The position numbers were made by a program, and so were the translations under genes. The notes below the pieces were generated by a model that was not told where the DNA came from, did no database searches, and saw only the letters and a program-made list of their open reading frames with translations. This document shows positions 43,540 through 52,825 of a stretch of 64,000 nucleotides of DNA, piece by piece; position 1 is the stretch's first letter; each line of letters opens with the position of its first letter. This stretch comes from Aldehydirespirator sp965220345 (GTDB lineage Bacteria; Actinomycetota; Acidimicrobiia; Acidimicrobiales; Aldehydirespiratoraceae). The stretch is from contig OZ244822.1 of assembly GCA_965220345.1 (NCBI GenBank), forward strand, positions 124,001-188,000, written 5' to 3'.

Positions 43540-44352
43540 TCAGCTCGAATCTCGGTGACGTGCGGTCAGTCGATCTCGCAGTGTGGCCTCAGCGCCTTGC
43601 TCGGAAGGCTCGTAGTAGACCTTGGCGGCCACTTCCGCAGGGCGGTGCTGCTGGGAGACCCAGCCGCCGGGATGGTCGTGCGGATAGAGATAGCCCTCTC
43701 CGTGGCCCAGGCTCCGCGCGCCCGCATAGTGGGCATCGCGCAGATGCATCGGCACCTCGCTCACCCCCGCAGCGCGGGCATCATCGACGGCTCGTCTTAG
43801 AGTCACCGTCACCCGGTTCGATTTCGGCGCTGTCGCTAGGCGCACCACAGCGTGCGCCAAATTGAGCTGGGCTTCGGGCAATCCGACGTATTCCACGGCA
43901 CGGGCCGCAGCATCGGCTACCAGCAGGGCACCGTCGTCAGCGAGACCGATGTCCTCGGAGGCCAGGATCACCAGACGCCGGGCTATGAAGCGGGGATCCT
44001 CGCCCGCCTCCAGCATCCGGGCCAGCCAGTAGAGGCCAGCGTCAGCATCGGAGCCGCGAATGCTCTTGATGAATGCGCTGATCACGTCGTAATGACCGTC
44101 ACGGCCGTAGCGCACCGCTTTTGCGTCAGCGGCAGCCTCGGCATCGGCAAGGGTCACATGGGCGGCGACAGGTGTCGCGCTGGCATCGCTGACATTCGAG
44201 CGGTTTTGCGAGGTCTCGCTGCGGTCTTGTGCGGCATGACCGGCGAACTCAGCATGATCGGAGGACTCGCCAGCGGTGCGGTGGGCGGCCAGCGCTGCCG
44301 CGACCCTACGCCAATGCGATCTAGTCGCGCTCGCAGTCCACTCGGCTTCCAC
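43540..44352 (-). pseudogene. rarA: RarA/MgsA replication-associated ATPase, C-terminal part only
   Basis: 270 residues in the longest frame. From about residue 70 it matches the C-terminal helical and tetramerisation domains of RarA: DAKAVRYGRDGHYDVISAFI, DADAGLYWLARMLEAGEDPR, RRLVILASEDIGLAD, VPMHLRDAHY and YLYPHDHPGGWV. The N-terminal AAA+ ATPase (Walker A/B, ~200 residues) is absent from the whole window. The first ~70 residues are low-complexity and do not resemble RarA. Its expected place, beside aspS-hisS, is right, and a VapBC pair now occupies the space where the ATPase half should be. Truncation is seen; the mechanism is inferred. Confidence 0.8.
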
Positions 44353-44454
44353 ACTCCCAGTCTGCTGCTCTCAGTCCGACAGTTCCCCGAGCTGCAAACC
44401 CGGTATGGCTGGATGCGACGGCCATATATCCAACTAATTGCGGCCGTATATTTA

Positions 44455-44477
44455 ATTCATAAATGAATAGATATACT
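44455..44477 (+). promoter_or_regulatory. Leaderless promoter with palindromic operator for vapBC
   Basis: ATTCAT and ATGAAT flank AA (44455-44468) as a perfect inverted repeat; TATACT (44472-44477) lies 8 bases before ATG 44486. This suits antitoxin autorepression of a leaderless transcript. The 44353-44479 stretch is AT-rich and otherwise empty. Confidence 0.5.
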
Positions 44478-44485
44478 CTGTGCCC

Positions 44486-44692
44486 ATGACCAAGCGGCTG
44501 ATCGACATTGAAGATGAACTCCTGACGGAGGCTCGACGACTCATCGGAGCGTCCACCATGAAGGAGACGGTCAACGGGGCATTGCAACACGTCGTCGACT
44601 TCGACCTGCGGCTGAGCCACGTCCGCCGACTACTCACAATGGAGGGAATCGACCTCGCTGATGACGACATCATGCGTGAAGCATGGAGGTGA
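44486..44692 (+). CDS. VapB-type antitoxin
   Basis: 68 residues from ATG 44486 (MTKRLIDIEDELLTEARRLI); the frame also has GTG at 44480. Short VapB of the RLIDIDDELL...STMKETVNGAL type: a ribbon-helix-helix N-terminal half and an acidic end (GIDLADDDIMREAWR) that should bind the PIN toxin. Stop overlaps the toxin gene by 10 bases. Confidence 0.87.
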   Translation: MTKRLIDIEDELLTEARRLIGASTMKETVNGALQHVVDFDLRLSHVRRLLTMEGIDLADDDIMREAWR

Positions 44693-45099
44693 ACGCCAGT
44701 TATCTGGCCGACAAGAGCGCTCTGGCGAGGATGACGCATGCCGCGGTGGCGGAACGGCTCGCCCCTCTGATCCTCAGCGGCGAGATCGCTACTTGCACCA
44801 TCATTGACCTTGAGGTCCTTTACAGCGCCCGCTCGCTGCGGGACTACGAGCGAGTGCGCTCCGAGCGCAACAGCCTGGAGTTTCTGCCCATGACCGCAGA
44901 AGTGGCGGCGCTAGCACTCGACATCCAGCACCGTCTGGCACTCAGCGGCCAGCATCGTGTGCCCGTACCCGACCTGTTGATCGCTGCCACAGCACAACAC
45001 TACGAAGTGACGCTCATTCACTATGACCATGATTTCGACTGCATCGCCGCGGTAACCGGTCAGCCAGCCGAGTGGGTGGTTCCTCGCGGCTCGCTCTGA
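44683..45099 (+). CDS. VapC-type PIN-domain toxin
   Basis: 138 residues. The four PIN acids are in place: Asp in YLADKSALAR, Glu in IIDLEVLYSA, Asp in PVPDLLIAATA and Asp in HYDHDFDCI. Such toxins cleave tRNA or rRNA. Paired with the preceding antitoxin; the pair sits between the truncated rarA and aspS. Confidence 0.9.
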   Translation: MEVNASYLADKSALARMTHAAVAERLAPLILSGEIATCTIIDLEVLYSARSLRDYERVRSERNSLEFLPMTAEVAALALDIQHRLALSGQHRVPVPDLLIAATAQHYEVTLIHYDHDFDCIAAVTGQPAEWVVPRGSL

Positions 45100-45180
45100 C
45101 AGGTCAACCCGCCAAGTCTCTGGTTCACGAACCGAACCCCGACATACGCCTCAAACAATGGCGGTCAGAGACAATGACGA

Positions 45181-47079
45181 TCAGGCTGGGGGGAGAACTC
45201 GCAGACCTAGCTCTTGGAGGTGGGTTTCTGCGATAGGGCTAGGAGCGTCGGTCAGGGGGTCGGCACCAGACTGGGTCTTGGGGAAGGCGATCACTTCACG
45301 AATGTTCTCCTCGCCCACCAGCAACGCTGTTAGACGGTCTAGGCCAACCGCAAATCCAGCGTGGGGAGGTGCGCCGTAACGAAACGCGTCCAGCAGGAAC
45401 CCGAAACGCTTCTGTGCTTCGTCGGGGGCTATGCCCAGCGTCTCAAATATGCGCTGCTGCACGTCGCGTCGGTGGATTCTGACACTACCCGAGCCGAGTT
45501 CCCAGCCATTGAGAACCAGATCGTAAGCCTGGCTGCGAACCTGCAGCAGATCTTCTCCCGAAAGCGGGTCGTCGTGTGACATGAGCATCGGCAGATCGTC
45601 TTCGTGAGGCATGGTGAAAGGGTGATGCGACGGGATCGGCTCGCCTTGCGCGTTCAATCCTTCAAACAACGGAAAGTCAAGCACCCACAGATAGTTGAAG
45701 CTCCCGTCGTTCACTGGAGGGCGGCCCAACTCCAAGCGCAGCAGTCCCAGAACATGACGCACTGTCTGACGCTCGTCGGCCACTAGGAACACCATGTCGC
45801 CGGGCTCGGCACCGAGGGCATCAATCACAGCTGTGGCTTCCGACGGCGACAGGAACTTCGCCACTCCGGCCTCAAGGATCAAGCCTCTAGCGCTATCAGC
45901 ACTTGAACTTTCACCACTTGGTCTTTCATCACCGGTATCCGAAGAGCCCGAAGTTGCGTCGCCTGCACTGGAGAGGTCGGCTGCGGCGACGCGCATCCAG
46001 GCCAAGCCTTTGGCACCCCAACGCTGACAGGTTGCCACCAGCTCATCAATCCGGCTGCGGGGCAGGCTCTCAGCACCGCCGGTTAGACAAATTCCTTTCA
46101 CGCACGGCGCTTGAAACACGCGAGCCTCGGTGTCAGCGAAAATCGGGGTTAGTTCGCGCAGTTCCATGCCGAAGCGGGTGTCGGGCTTGTCCGAACCGAA
46201 ACGCTCCATGGCATCAAGCCAAGTGATGCGGTCAAAGGTGCCAGGATCATGTCCGGTTACTTCAACAGTGGCCTCGGCCACTGCGGTTGTGATGAAACCG
46301 AGCACGTCGTCACGCTGAACAAACGATGCCTCTACATCAAGTTGAGAGAATTCGAACTGCCGGTCGGCTCTGAGATCCTCATCACGTAGGCAGCGAGCGA
46401 TCTGGTAGTAGCGGTCGATGCCACCCACCATGGTGAGCTGCTTGAAAATTTGAGGGCTCTGAGGCAGGGCGTAAAAAGTGCCCGGCTCTTTGCGTGAAGG
46501 AACCACGAAATCGCGGGCACCTTCAGGAGTGGACGCAATCAGCATCGGAGTCTCAACCTCAATGAAACCTTGAGAGTCCATAGCGCGACGGATGGCTCGA
46601 TTGACCGCAGCCCTAGAACGCAGGTTGCGCTGCATTCGGGGTTTGCGCAGATCCACGTAACGGTGCCTTAGACGTAAAGTTTCGTCCACTTCGGTTCGTT
46701 CGTCAAGCGGGAAAGGTGGCGGCTCAGCGCGTGACAGCAGCTCCACATCACAGTCTTGAAGCTCAATGTCGCCGGTGGGCAGAGCCGGGTTGGCGGTACC
46801 TTCGGGACGCAACTGCACGGTGCCGGTGATTTTCACCACATATTCGGCGCGCAGGTCTCTGGCACCGTCCACCACGCACTGCAACACGCCGCTGTGATCA
46901 CGCAAATCAACGAAAGCGAGATGTTCGCTGTGCTCACGGCGGCGGTCAACCCAGCCACAAACGCTGACTGTGCGGCCTGCGTCGCTGCTGCTCAACAGCC
47001 CGCAAAGATCGCTGCGCATGGCGGTTGAGTTATTGTTGTTGTGGATGTCTTCGGGCATGAGGTCAGGCTTCCAGAGCAA
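45181..47079 (-). CDS. aspS: Aspartyl-tRNA synthetase (bacterial type)
   Basis: 632 residues. Anticodon-binding OB domain (VSVCGWVDRRREHSEHLAFVDL), class II motifs (EVETPMLIASTPEGARDF, RCLRDEDLRADRQFEF) and motif 3 AGFAVGLDRLTALLVG. The GAD insertion domain has an extra ~25-residue Ser/Gly/Asp-rich stretch (about residues 375-400). Whether it also charges tRNA-Asn cannot be judged here. Overlaps hisS by 17 bases. Confidence 0.97.
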   Translation of the reverse strand: MLWKPDLMPEDIHNNNNSTAMRSDLCGLLSSSDAGRTVSVCGWVDRRREHSEHLAFVDLRDHSGVLQCVVDGARDLRAEYVVKITGTVQLRPEGTANPALPTGDIELQDCDVELLSRAEPPPFPLDERTEVDETLRLRHRYVDLRKPRMQRNLRSRAAVNRAIRRAMDSQGFIEVETPMLIASTPEGARDFVVPSRKEPGTFYALPQSPQIFKQLTMVGGIDRYYQIARCLRDEDLRADRQFEFSQLDVEASFVQRDDVLGFITTAVAEATVEVTGHDPGTFDRITWLDAMERFGSDKPDTRFGMELRELTPIFADTEARVFQAPCVKGICLTGGAESLPRSRIDELVATCQRWGAKGLAWMRVAAADLSSAGDATSGSSDTGDERPSGESSSADSARGLILEAGVAKFLSPSEATAVIDALGAEPGDMVFLVADERQTVRHVLGLLRLELGRPPVNDGSFNYLWVLDFPLFEGLNAQGEPIPSHHPFTMPHEDDLPMLMSHDDPLSGEDLLQVRSQAYDLVLNGWELGSGSVRIHRRDVQQRIFETLGIAPDEAQKRFGFLLDAFRYGAPPHAGFAVGLDRLTALLVGEENIREVIAFPKTQSGADPLTDAPSPIAETHLQELGLRVLPPA

Positions 47080-48337
47080 CGATCCCAGTTACCGCAGCCA
47101 CCAGATCTGCTGTTGGCACCTTTCGTTGACTGCCACCGAGGCGCATATTTCGCACAGTGACCACGCCTTCGTCCAGTTCGTCGGTGCCAATAATTACCGA
47201 CACGATGGCTCCCGAACGATCAGCACGCTTCATCTGAGCTTTCAAAGAGCGGTTGTCGAATGCACGTTCCACGCTCAGACCGGCCCGCCGAAGCGTGTCG
47301 CAGACAACGACCGCGCTATCGCCTCCTGCTGTGTCCACCACGAACACCTGCACGGAGGCAGGCTTGGAAGCAAAAACGCCTTCAGCGTCGCAGGCCAAAA
47401 GTATTCGATCCACTCCTAAAGCAAAACCGATGCCAGGCGTGGCCGGGCCACCCAGTTCTTCCACCAGACCGTCATAACGGCCTCCGCCACCGACAGCGTT
47501 TTGTGCGTTGTCGAGAGCATCGGCTACGAACTCAAAGGTAGTGCGGGTGTAGTAGTCAAGCCCGCGCACTAACCGCGGCGAGATTTCATAATCAACTTCT
47601 AGTGCATCAAGACCGGCGCTAACCGCAGCAAAATGTTCAGCGGAAGCACCCGACAGAAAATCAACCATCACTGGAGCATCAGAGATCACCGGCTGATCTT
47701 CACTGCGTTTAGAGTCAAGCACTCGAAGAGGGTTGCGTTGCAAAGTCTGGCGCGACTGCTCGGACAGTTCGCTGCTGCGATTATGTAGATAGCTGCTCAA
47801 AGCTTCCAAATACGCTGGGCGACTCTCAGGATCACCAAGTGAATTGACCAGCAAGCGTATTTGCTTGAGCCCGAGTGCTTCAAAGAACCGCACTCCCAGG
47901 TTGATCACCTCAATATCTGCGTGAGGGTCATGGGTACCTAGGGTTTCAACTCCTACCTGCTCAAACTGGCGGTAGCGGCCAGCTTGGGGACGCTCATAAC
48001 GGAACTGCGGGCCGGAATACCAAATCTTCCAAGGCACGGTGGGGCTATGTTCAACGAAAGCTCGACAAACGCTGGCTGTCAACTCAGGGCGCAACGCCAG
48101 AGGGCGAGGCGGTTCGCCTCTATCAAAAAACTCAAACAGTTCTTTGGTGACTACCTCGTTAGCGCTGCCGAGGCGCTGAAATACACCTTGATCCTCAAAA
48201 ATCGGCGACTCCAGCAGACCAAAACTCGCTCGCTCAGCCAGATCTGCGAAGGTGCCTATCAGTCGCCGCCGCCTCCCCGACTCAGGTGGCAGGATGTCGC
48301 GTGTGCCCACTGGGGCTCTAAACAACGGCTCACCCAC
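47063..48337 (-). CDS. hisS: Histidyl-tRNA synthetase
   Basis: 424 residues. Motif 2 region FRYERPQAGRYRQFEQVGVE, the His-specific LVRGLDYYTRTTFEF, motif 3 GIGFALGVDRIL, and the C-terminal anticodon domain. First gene of the hisS-aspS pair. GTRDILP at the N terminus is typical. Confidence 0.97.
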   Translation of the reverse strand: MGEPLFRAPVGTRDILPPESGRRRRLIGTFADLAERASFGLLESPIFEDQGVFQRLGSANEVVTKELFEFFDRGEPPRPLALRPELTASVCRAFVEHSPTVPWKIWYSGPQFRYERPQAGRYRQFEQVGVETLGTHDPHADIEVINLGVRFFEALGLKQIRLLVNSLGDPESRPAYLEALSSYLHNRSSELSEQSRQTLQRNPLRVLDSKRSEDQPVISDAPVMVDFLSGASAEHFAAVSAGLDALEVDYEISPRLVRGLDYYTRTTFEFVADALDNAQNAVGGGGRYDGLVEELGGPATPGIGFALGVDRILLACDAEGVFASKPASVQVFVVDTAGGDSAVVVCDTLRRAGLSVERAFDNRSLKAQMKRADRSGAIVSVIIGTDELDEGVVTVRNMRLGGSQRKVPTADLVAAVTGIVALEA

Positions 48338-48456
48338 AACCTGTGAGGCTACCGCCGAATAGCATCCTCTGCCCGCCTGAGGTGTCTGCGGGCGGTGCCG
48401 TGTGGCTTGTTACATCCATGCAGAGGCCGGTTCTCTACGTTTGGGCGTGCCTATTC

Positions 48457-48487
48457 TTGCCCACTGTATGTATGAGCGTGGTAATCT
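48457..48487 (+). promoter_or_regulatory. Promoter of the AbrB-type antitoxin gene
   Basis: TTGCCC (48457-48462) and TAATCT (48482-48487) are 19 bases apart; TAATCT ends 6 bases before ATG 48494, again the spacing of a leaderless transcript. Confidence 0.45.
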
Positions 48488-48493
48488 TGTCAA

Positions 48494-48739
48494 ATGAGTG
48501 GGAACTATAGAGTTATAATGGGAGATCGAGGTAGGCTAGTTATACCAGCAGAACTCAGGGCACGGTCGAACCTTGAGCCAGGCACAGTGCTACTGCTGAT
48601 CGACTCGCCTGATGGCCTGCTTCTCGTCACACGTGAACAACTCAGCGAAAGCGTGCGAACCAATCTCGAAGGACGCGACCTCGTCAATGACCTGATCGCC
48701 GAACGCCGTCAAGCTGCTGCTTTGGAGGATCAACAGTGA
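48494..48739 (+). CDS. AbrB/SpoVT-fold antitoxin
   Basis: 81 residues: swapped-hairpin AbrB domain (YRVIMGDRGRLVIPAELRAR, then LEPGTVLLLIDSPDGLLLVT) and a C-terminal helix that would bind the toxin. Overlaps the toxin gene by 4 bases. A diverged fragment of the same gene lies at 53254-53370. Confidence 0.9.
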   Translation: MSGNYRVIMGDRGRLVIPAELRARSNLEPGTVLLLIDSPDGLLLVTREQLSESVRTNLEGRDLVNDLIAERRQAAALEDQQ

Positions 48740-49104
48740 CCACCGTAGTTGATGCCTCTGCGGTGCTTGCTCGACTCAAAGGCGAAGCTGGAGCTGAGCG
48801 AGTCGAACAAGCCCTGCTTGACGACGCAAGATGCAGCGCCGTCAATTGGAGCGAGGTAGCCCAGAAGGTGATCACCTCAGGCGGTAACTGGGCCAACGCC
48901 AGATTACTGCTGTTGAGCTACCAGTTCACAGTGGAGGCGGTCACCGCCGACGATGCTGAGTGGGCTGCTAGACGATGGAAACAAGCCGAGGGCCTATCAC
49001 TGGCTGACCGGTTGTGCCTTGCTCTAGCTGAGCGTCTAAACGTGACCGTCTTGACAGCCGATACCGCTTGGGGCTCAAGCAGTCGCATACAACAAATCCG
49101 CTAA
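48736..49104 (+). CDS. VapC-type PIN-domain toxin (second pair)
   Basis: 122 residues. PIN acids: Asp in VVDASAVLARLKGE, Glu in SAVNWSEVAQKV, Asp in LSLADRLCLALAE, Asp in VLTADTAWG. The end (WGSSSRIQQIR) and the following ~110 bases have a diverged copy at 53465-53640, so the locus was once duplicated. Confidence 0.92.
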   Translation: MTTVVDASAVLARLKGEAGAERVEQALLDDARCSAVNWSEVAQKVITSGGNWANARLLLLSYQFTVEAVTADDAEWAARRWKQAEGLSLADRLCLALAERLNVTVLTADTAWGSSSRIQQIR

Positions 49105-49245
49105 ACACCCCCTCCACACCCCGCCGCCCGTCTCCAGTATCAACGACAAATGCACAAGGTACAGACGTGTAGGAACTGACACCAGCATAGGGAACTCCCA
49201 GCACCTGACAGCAGTGGAGGCTAGGGTTAGTCACCAGAATGGATC

Positions 49246-50397
49246 GTGATGACTGCCCGCGTTGATGTTGCTCCATCAATCCTGACATGGGCTGTACAGC
49301 GAGCAGACCTTGACTCAGGTGAAGTCACCCGCAAGTTCTCTAAGTTCCCACAATGGGTAAGTGGCGAGCATACCCCTACCCTGAAACAACTAGAAGAGTT
49401 TGCGAGGGTAACCCGAACATCCATCGGCTACTTCTTTCTGCCCGATCCGCCAGATGAGCAGATTCCGATTCCCGACCTTGGCACAGTCGGCGACAGAGGC
49501 ATTCAGCACCCTAGCCCTGATCTGCTTGACACGATCTACCTGTGCCAGCAGCGACAGGACTGGTATAGCGACTATGCCCTCAGCATCGGGCTAGATCCGA
49601 TTCCTCAAGTTGGCTCAATGTCGACAGCCACACCCGTCGAAGAAGCAGCCGCTGCCATAACGTTAGAAGTGGAGTTCACAGTCGAGCGACGAGGATCGAA
49701 CTGGTCTGAGGCATTCGGTTATCTGCGGGACAAGGCCGAGGACAACGGTATACTTGTGATGGTCAGTGGCGTAGTGGGCAGCAATACGCATCGCAAGCTT
49801 AACCCTGCTGAGTTCAGAGGCTTTGCACTCACCGACCCGAGGGCACCGCTCGTATTCGTGAACGGTGCCGATACGAAGGCTGCACAGATCTTCACTCTGG
49901 CACACGAGCTGGCACACATATGGTTAGGAGAAAGCGCGCTTTCTGACACTAATCTGTCCGTTCAGGCTACTCATCAAATCGAGCGATGGTGCAATGGGGT
50001 TGCCGCTGAGATGCTTGTGCCGCTTGAGTCGTTGTTAAAATCAGGCTTTAACAACCGTAAAGACATCACCGATGAACTTAATCGTTTAGCACACCGATTT
50101 AAGTCAAGCACACTTGTGGTGCTTCGCCGATTACACGAAGCTGGATTTCTTAACTGGGATGATTACCGGCGTGCCTACCGCTCAGAGTCTAAGCGAATCA
50201 TGGAACTGGTCGGCGCATCGGATGGTGGCGGCGACTTCTACAACACTCAACCCACGCGAGTCAGCAAGCAGTTCGCTCGGTCAGTGATCGCCAGCACTCT
50301 TGAGGGTCAGACGCTCTACACTGAAGCATTTCAGATGCTCGGGCTGAGAAAACTCGCCACGTTCAACCAGATGGCCGAGCGGTTAGGGGTCATGTGA
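49246..50397 (+). CDS. ImmA/IrrE family metallopeptidase with XRE-like N terminus
   Basis: 383 residues (GTG 49246 or ATG 49249). The N-terminal part (SILTWAVQRADL... FPQWVSGEHTPTLKQLEEFA) is a degenerate Xre-type helix-turn-helix; the centre has the zinc motif LAHELAHIWLG (H-E-x-x-H) of ImmA/IrrE peptidases, which cut a partner repressor. The gene overlaps the following DUF4411 gene by 4 bases, a frequent pairing that behaves like a toxin-antitoxin or stress module. Confidence 0.9.
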   Translation: MMTARVDVAPSILTWAVQRADLDSGEVTRKFSKFPQWVSGEHTPTLKQLEEFARVTRTSIGYFFLPDPPDEQIPIPDLGTVGDRGIQHPSPDLLDTIYLCQQRQDWYSDYALSIGLDPIPQVGSMSTATPVEEAAAAITLEVEFTVERRGSNWSEAFGYLRDKAEDNGILVMVSGVVGSNTHRKLNPAEFRGFALTDPRAPLVFVNGADTKAAQIFTLAHELAHIWLGESALSDTNLSVQATHQIERWCNGVAAEMLVPLESLLKSGFNNRKDITDELNRLAHRFKSSTLVVLRRLHEAGFLNWDDYRRAYRSESKRIMELVGASDGGGDFYNTQPTRVSKQFARSVIASTLEGQTLYTEAFQMLGLRKLATFNQMAERLGVM

Positions 50398-50889
50398 CTA
50401 CCTACTGCCTTGATGCGAATGTGTTCATACAAGCAAAGAATCTCCACTACGGCTTTGACTTCTGTCCTGCGTTCTGGGAGTGGCTTGATGAGCAAAACAT
50501 TCTCGGCACCGTTTTCAGTATCGCACAGGTTGAAGATGAGATTCTGGCTGGAGATGATGAACTTGCTGAATGGGCCAAGCAGCGAACCAACATGTTCTTA
50601 CCAACGACCGAGGCGACGTTACCGAGCCTTGGCGTAGTAAGCCGTTGGGCTTAGGGGTGCTGGATACGAACCGGCTGGCGTTGACATATTCCTACAAGCC
50701 GCCGACTATTACCTTGTGGCTCACGCTCATGCACGAGGCTGCGTGGTTGTCACCCACGAGGTTTTTAGTCCATCACCGAAGAGAATCAAGATACCTAACG
50801 CATGTATCGGCGTAGATGTGAAGTACGTTACCCCATACCAGATGCTCAAATTAGAGCGAGCACGATTCGTCCTTGGCAGCACGCCCTAA
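50394..50889 (+). pseudogene. DUF4411 PIN-like protein, frameshifted
   Basis: The first 86 codons (MTTYCLDANVFIQAKNLHYG... SLGVVSRWA) end at TAG 50654. The family continues in the next frame as GVDIFLQAADYYLVAHAHAR, VVVTHEVF and KRIKIPNACIGVDVK to TAA 50889. One extra base near 50648-50655 explains the break. The PIN-like first Asp (LDANVFI) is present. With the ImmA/IrrE partner intact, this may be an inactivated toxin, or a single-base sequencing error. Confidence 0.8.
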
Positions 50890-51279
50890 CTAGCGCAGAG
50901 GCCAGTAGAGTACTGGGCTCTGGTTGCCTCTTCGAAAGTGGATCTGGTGTCCCGAGGGTCCGACCCACTTGTTGTAGACTGGACCGTCAGTTATGGGTGT
51001 TGCAGTGAATCCCCAACGCCCGTTCGGAACTTGCATCCAGTCACCGATCTCCACCACGGCACGGGTGATGCCCTGATACACGGCAACTGCATGCTCGATA
51101 CCTTCCCACTCCACACGCGTCGGGTTGATCCGCCACCAAGCTCTCATCGAATCGACTAACTCAATAAGAGATATGCCCTCGCGATAACCAATACCGGAGC
51201 GATAATTACCGAGCTCAATCTCGTCGTCACAGTCGACCCAAGTTCGAAGGCGGATCATTAGCACACGCTCTGAGTGCAT
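50890..51279 (-). CDS. Hypothetical protein
   Basis: 129 residues, ending directly at the stop of the convergent DUF4411 relic. It is soluble, with conserved-looking GIEHAVAVYQGITRAVVEIGDW and NKWVGPSGHQIHFRRGNQSP. The Tyr-x-Gly-Ile-x-Arg-x-Val pattern suggests a small beta-barrel (PUA-like) fold often joined to nucleases, but I do not recognise the family with confidence. Its position in the island suggests an accessory role. Confidence 0.55.
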   Translation of the reverse strand: MHSERVLMIRLRTWVDCDDEIELGNYRSGIGYREGISLIELVDSMRAWWRINPTRVEWEGIEHAVAVYQGITRAVVEIGDWMQVPNGRWGFTATPITDGPVYNKWVGPSGHQIHFRRGNQSPVLYWPLR

Positions 51280-51396
51280 ACGAAGTCAACTCCTAATCTG
51301 ACGGATCGGATAAAGCTAACCAAGGCAAGCTCTTGTAGTGGTTGCTAGTTGCCGACGCTCAAAAGGTTACTTCACTCATTTTCGTAGGGTCTCATA

Positions 51397-51864
51397 CTAT
51401 GCCGACACCACGAGAGTCTTCGCGTAATGGTCATGCCATCCACGGTAAAGGTCGTTCCAGAGCGACGAAGCATAAACGAGGAGTGCCCCAATCCAACCCG
51501 CTGCTGGAACAAGCGCTATTGCCATAGGAAGCATCGTGCGACGCAAGGCTTTATTCCATCCAGGAACGAGTTCATCGTCAAGTCCGACTACCTTGATTCC
51601 CACCAGAAATTTTCCGAGAGTTTGTCCTCTAGTAGCGATAAAGGGCACCTCATAGATAGCAGCTGCCAAGGGAAGCAAGAAGAGCACTTCTGGCCTACCG
51701 AACAAGCCTGTAAATTCGCCGATGATGGTAATGACCACTCCGCAGACTGCTATGACTAAGCAATCCAGAATTCGTGCTATCAGTCTAATCCTAGGGAGCG
51801 GTATCCTCGCGTGCATAAGTTCTAAAATTCCTCTGACCCTAAGTTTGGATGTGGAAGAGTGCAT
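51397..51864 (-). CDS. RDD family membrane protein
   Basis: 155 residues with three hydrophobic segments. The family marks are RLIARILDCLVIAV at the N terminus (R-x-x-A-R-x-L-D) and TRGQTLGKFLVGIKVV before the last helices. Function of RDD proteins is largely unknown, in some cases ion transport. The following 51280-51396 spacer holds nothing I can name. Confidence 0.85.
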   Translation of the reverse strand: MHSSTSKLRVRGILELMHARIPLPRIRLIARILDCLVIAVCGVVITIIGEFTGLFGRPEVLFLLPLAAAIYEVPFIATRGQTLGKFLVGIKVVGLDDELVPGWNKALRRTMLPMAIALVPAAGWIGALLVYASSLWNDLYRGWHDHYAKTLVVSA

Positions 51865-51898
51865 TGGCAGCGTAGATACTATTAAGGCAGTTGTTCAC

Positions 51899-52825
51899 TT
51901 AGAAGTTATCAATATTGCGACTTATCCAGATACCTACCCAAGAATTACTAGGCCACGCTACAACCCATATCTGTGATGTGACTTCAGCTCTTCCAAGGTC
52001 TCCTACGCTACAAGAGTTGAAACCACCTGGCAAACCTATTCCAAATGATCCCTCAGCACTAATGACATATGCTTCAAGATGCTTGTTTAGACTAGGCCAA
52101 TAGTGGGTTGTGTAATAGTGATATGCGTGGCTCCAGAAACAAAAATGATAGCCTGCTTGAGTCCAATAAGAATGCTCAGGGAATACTCCATTCAGATCTC
52201 CTCTATTATTGCAAATATTGTGAAGAGATACCTTAACTTTGGAGACATCTACACCTAGAACATTACGCACAGTCGTATTATGAGCTGTATCACATGCTGT
52301 TGATGGAGCTTGATACCAACCTACAAACTCCCATCCATTGGTGCTGCTTTTGTCAGTCCAGCTGTGTACATGTCTGCGAAACTGCGGTGAAGATGAACTG
52401 GCACCGTCGAAAGCAAATTTGAAAGATTCGTTGGGCGGCTCAAAGACATCGGTCGGTGGTGCTGTTGGCATATGTATAGGATTGTTATTTACCGGTACGG
52501 TGGGCAAGTCGTCTGACATCGTATCAACATTACTTTCTGGTTCATCTGAAAGAGCGGGCGACGCTAGTGCAATGATTGCAATCAATGCACATAATGAAGT
52601 AAGTAGAATTCGTCTAACTAAACGCCGAACGTTACTCTTAATAAATTTTGTCACGTTACATTTATCTGATCTAGCTGCATCTTGGTAAGTTGTAGCATTT
52701 TTTGCGATACTTAATGAATTTATTTGCATCGGCATCTCAACCAGAAATCCTGTAGCCTTTGAGAGCGACCACCCGCTACCTGAGCATCCTAATCTAAATA
52801 GTGACATTTCTGTATAACCTTTCAT
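51899..52825 (-). CDS. Secreted protein of unknown function, AT-rich gene
   Basis: 308 residues in the longest frame. A basic region and hydrophobic core (RRLVRRILLTSLCALIAIIA, then ALASPALS) form a signal peptide or anchor near residues 65-93, so the true start may be an inner Met such as MQINSLSI. The mature part has a Pro-rich linker, then an Ala/Ser/Trp/Tyr-rich domain with several Cys (TACDTAH, NICNN, YHFCFW, NSCSVG) that could form disulfides outside the cell. I do not recognise it. Base composition is clearly more AT-rich than the flanking housekeeping genes, suggesting recent transfer. Confidence 0.6.
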   Translation of the reverse strand: MKGYTEMSLFRLGCSGSGWSLSKATGFLVEMPMQINSLSIAKNATTYQDAARSDKCNVTKFIKSNVRRLVRRILLTSLCALIAIIALASPALSDEPESNVDTMSDDLPTVPVNNNPIHMPTAPPTDVFEPPNESFKFAFDGASSSSPQFRRHVHSWTDKSSTNGWEFVGWYQAPSTACDTAHNTTVRNVLGVDVSKVKVSLHNICNNRGDLNGVFPEHSYWTQAGYHFCFWSHAYHYYTTHYWPSLNKHLEAYVISAEGSFGIGLPGGFNSCSVGDLGRAEVTSQIWVVAWPSNSWVGIWISRNIDNF

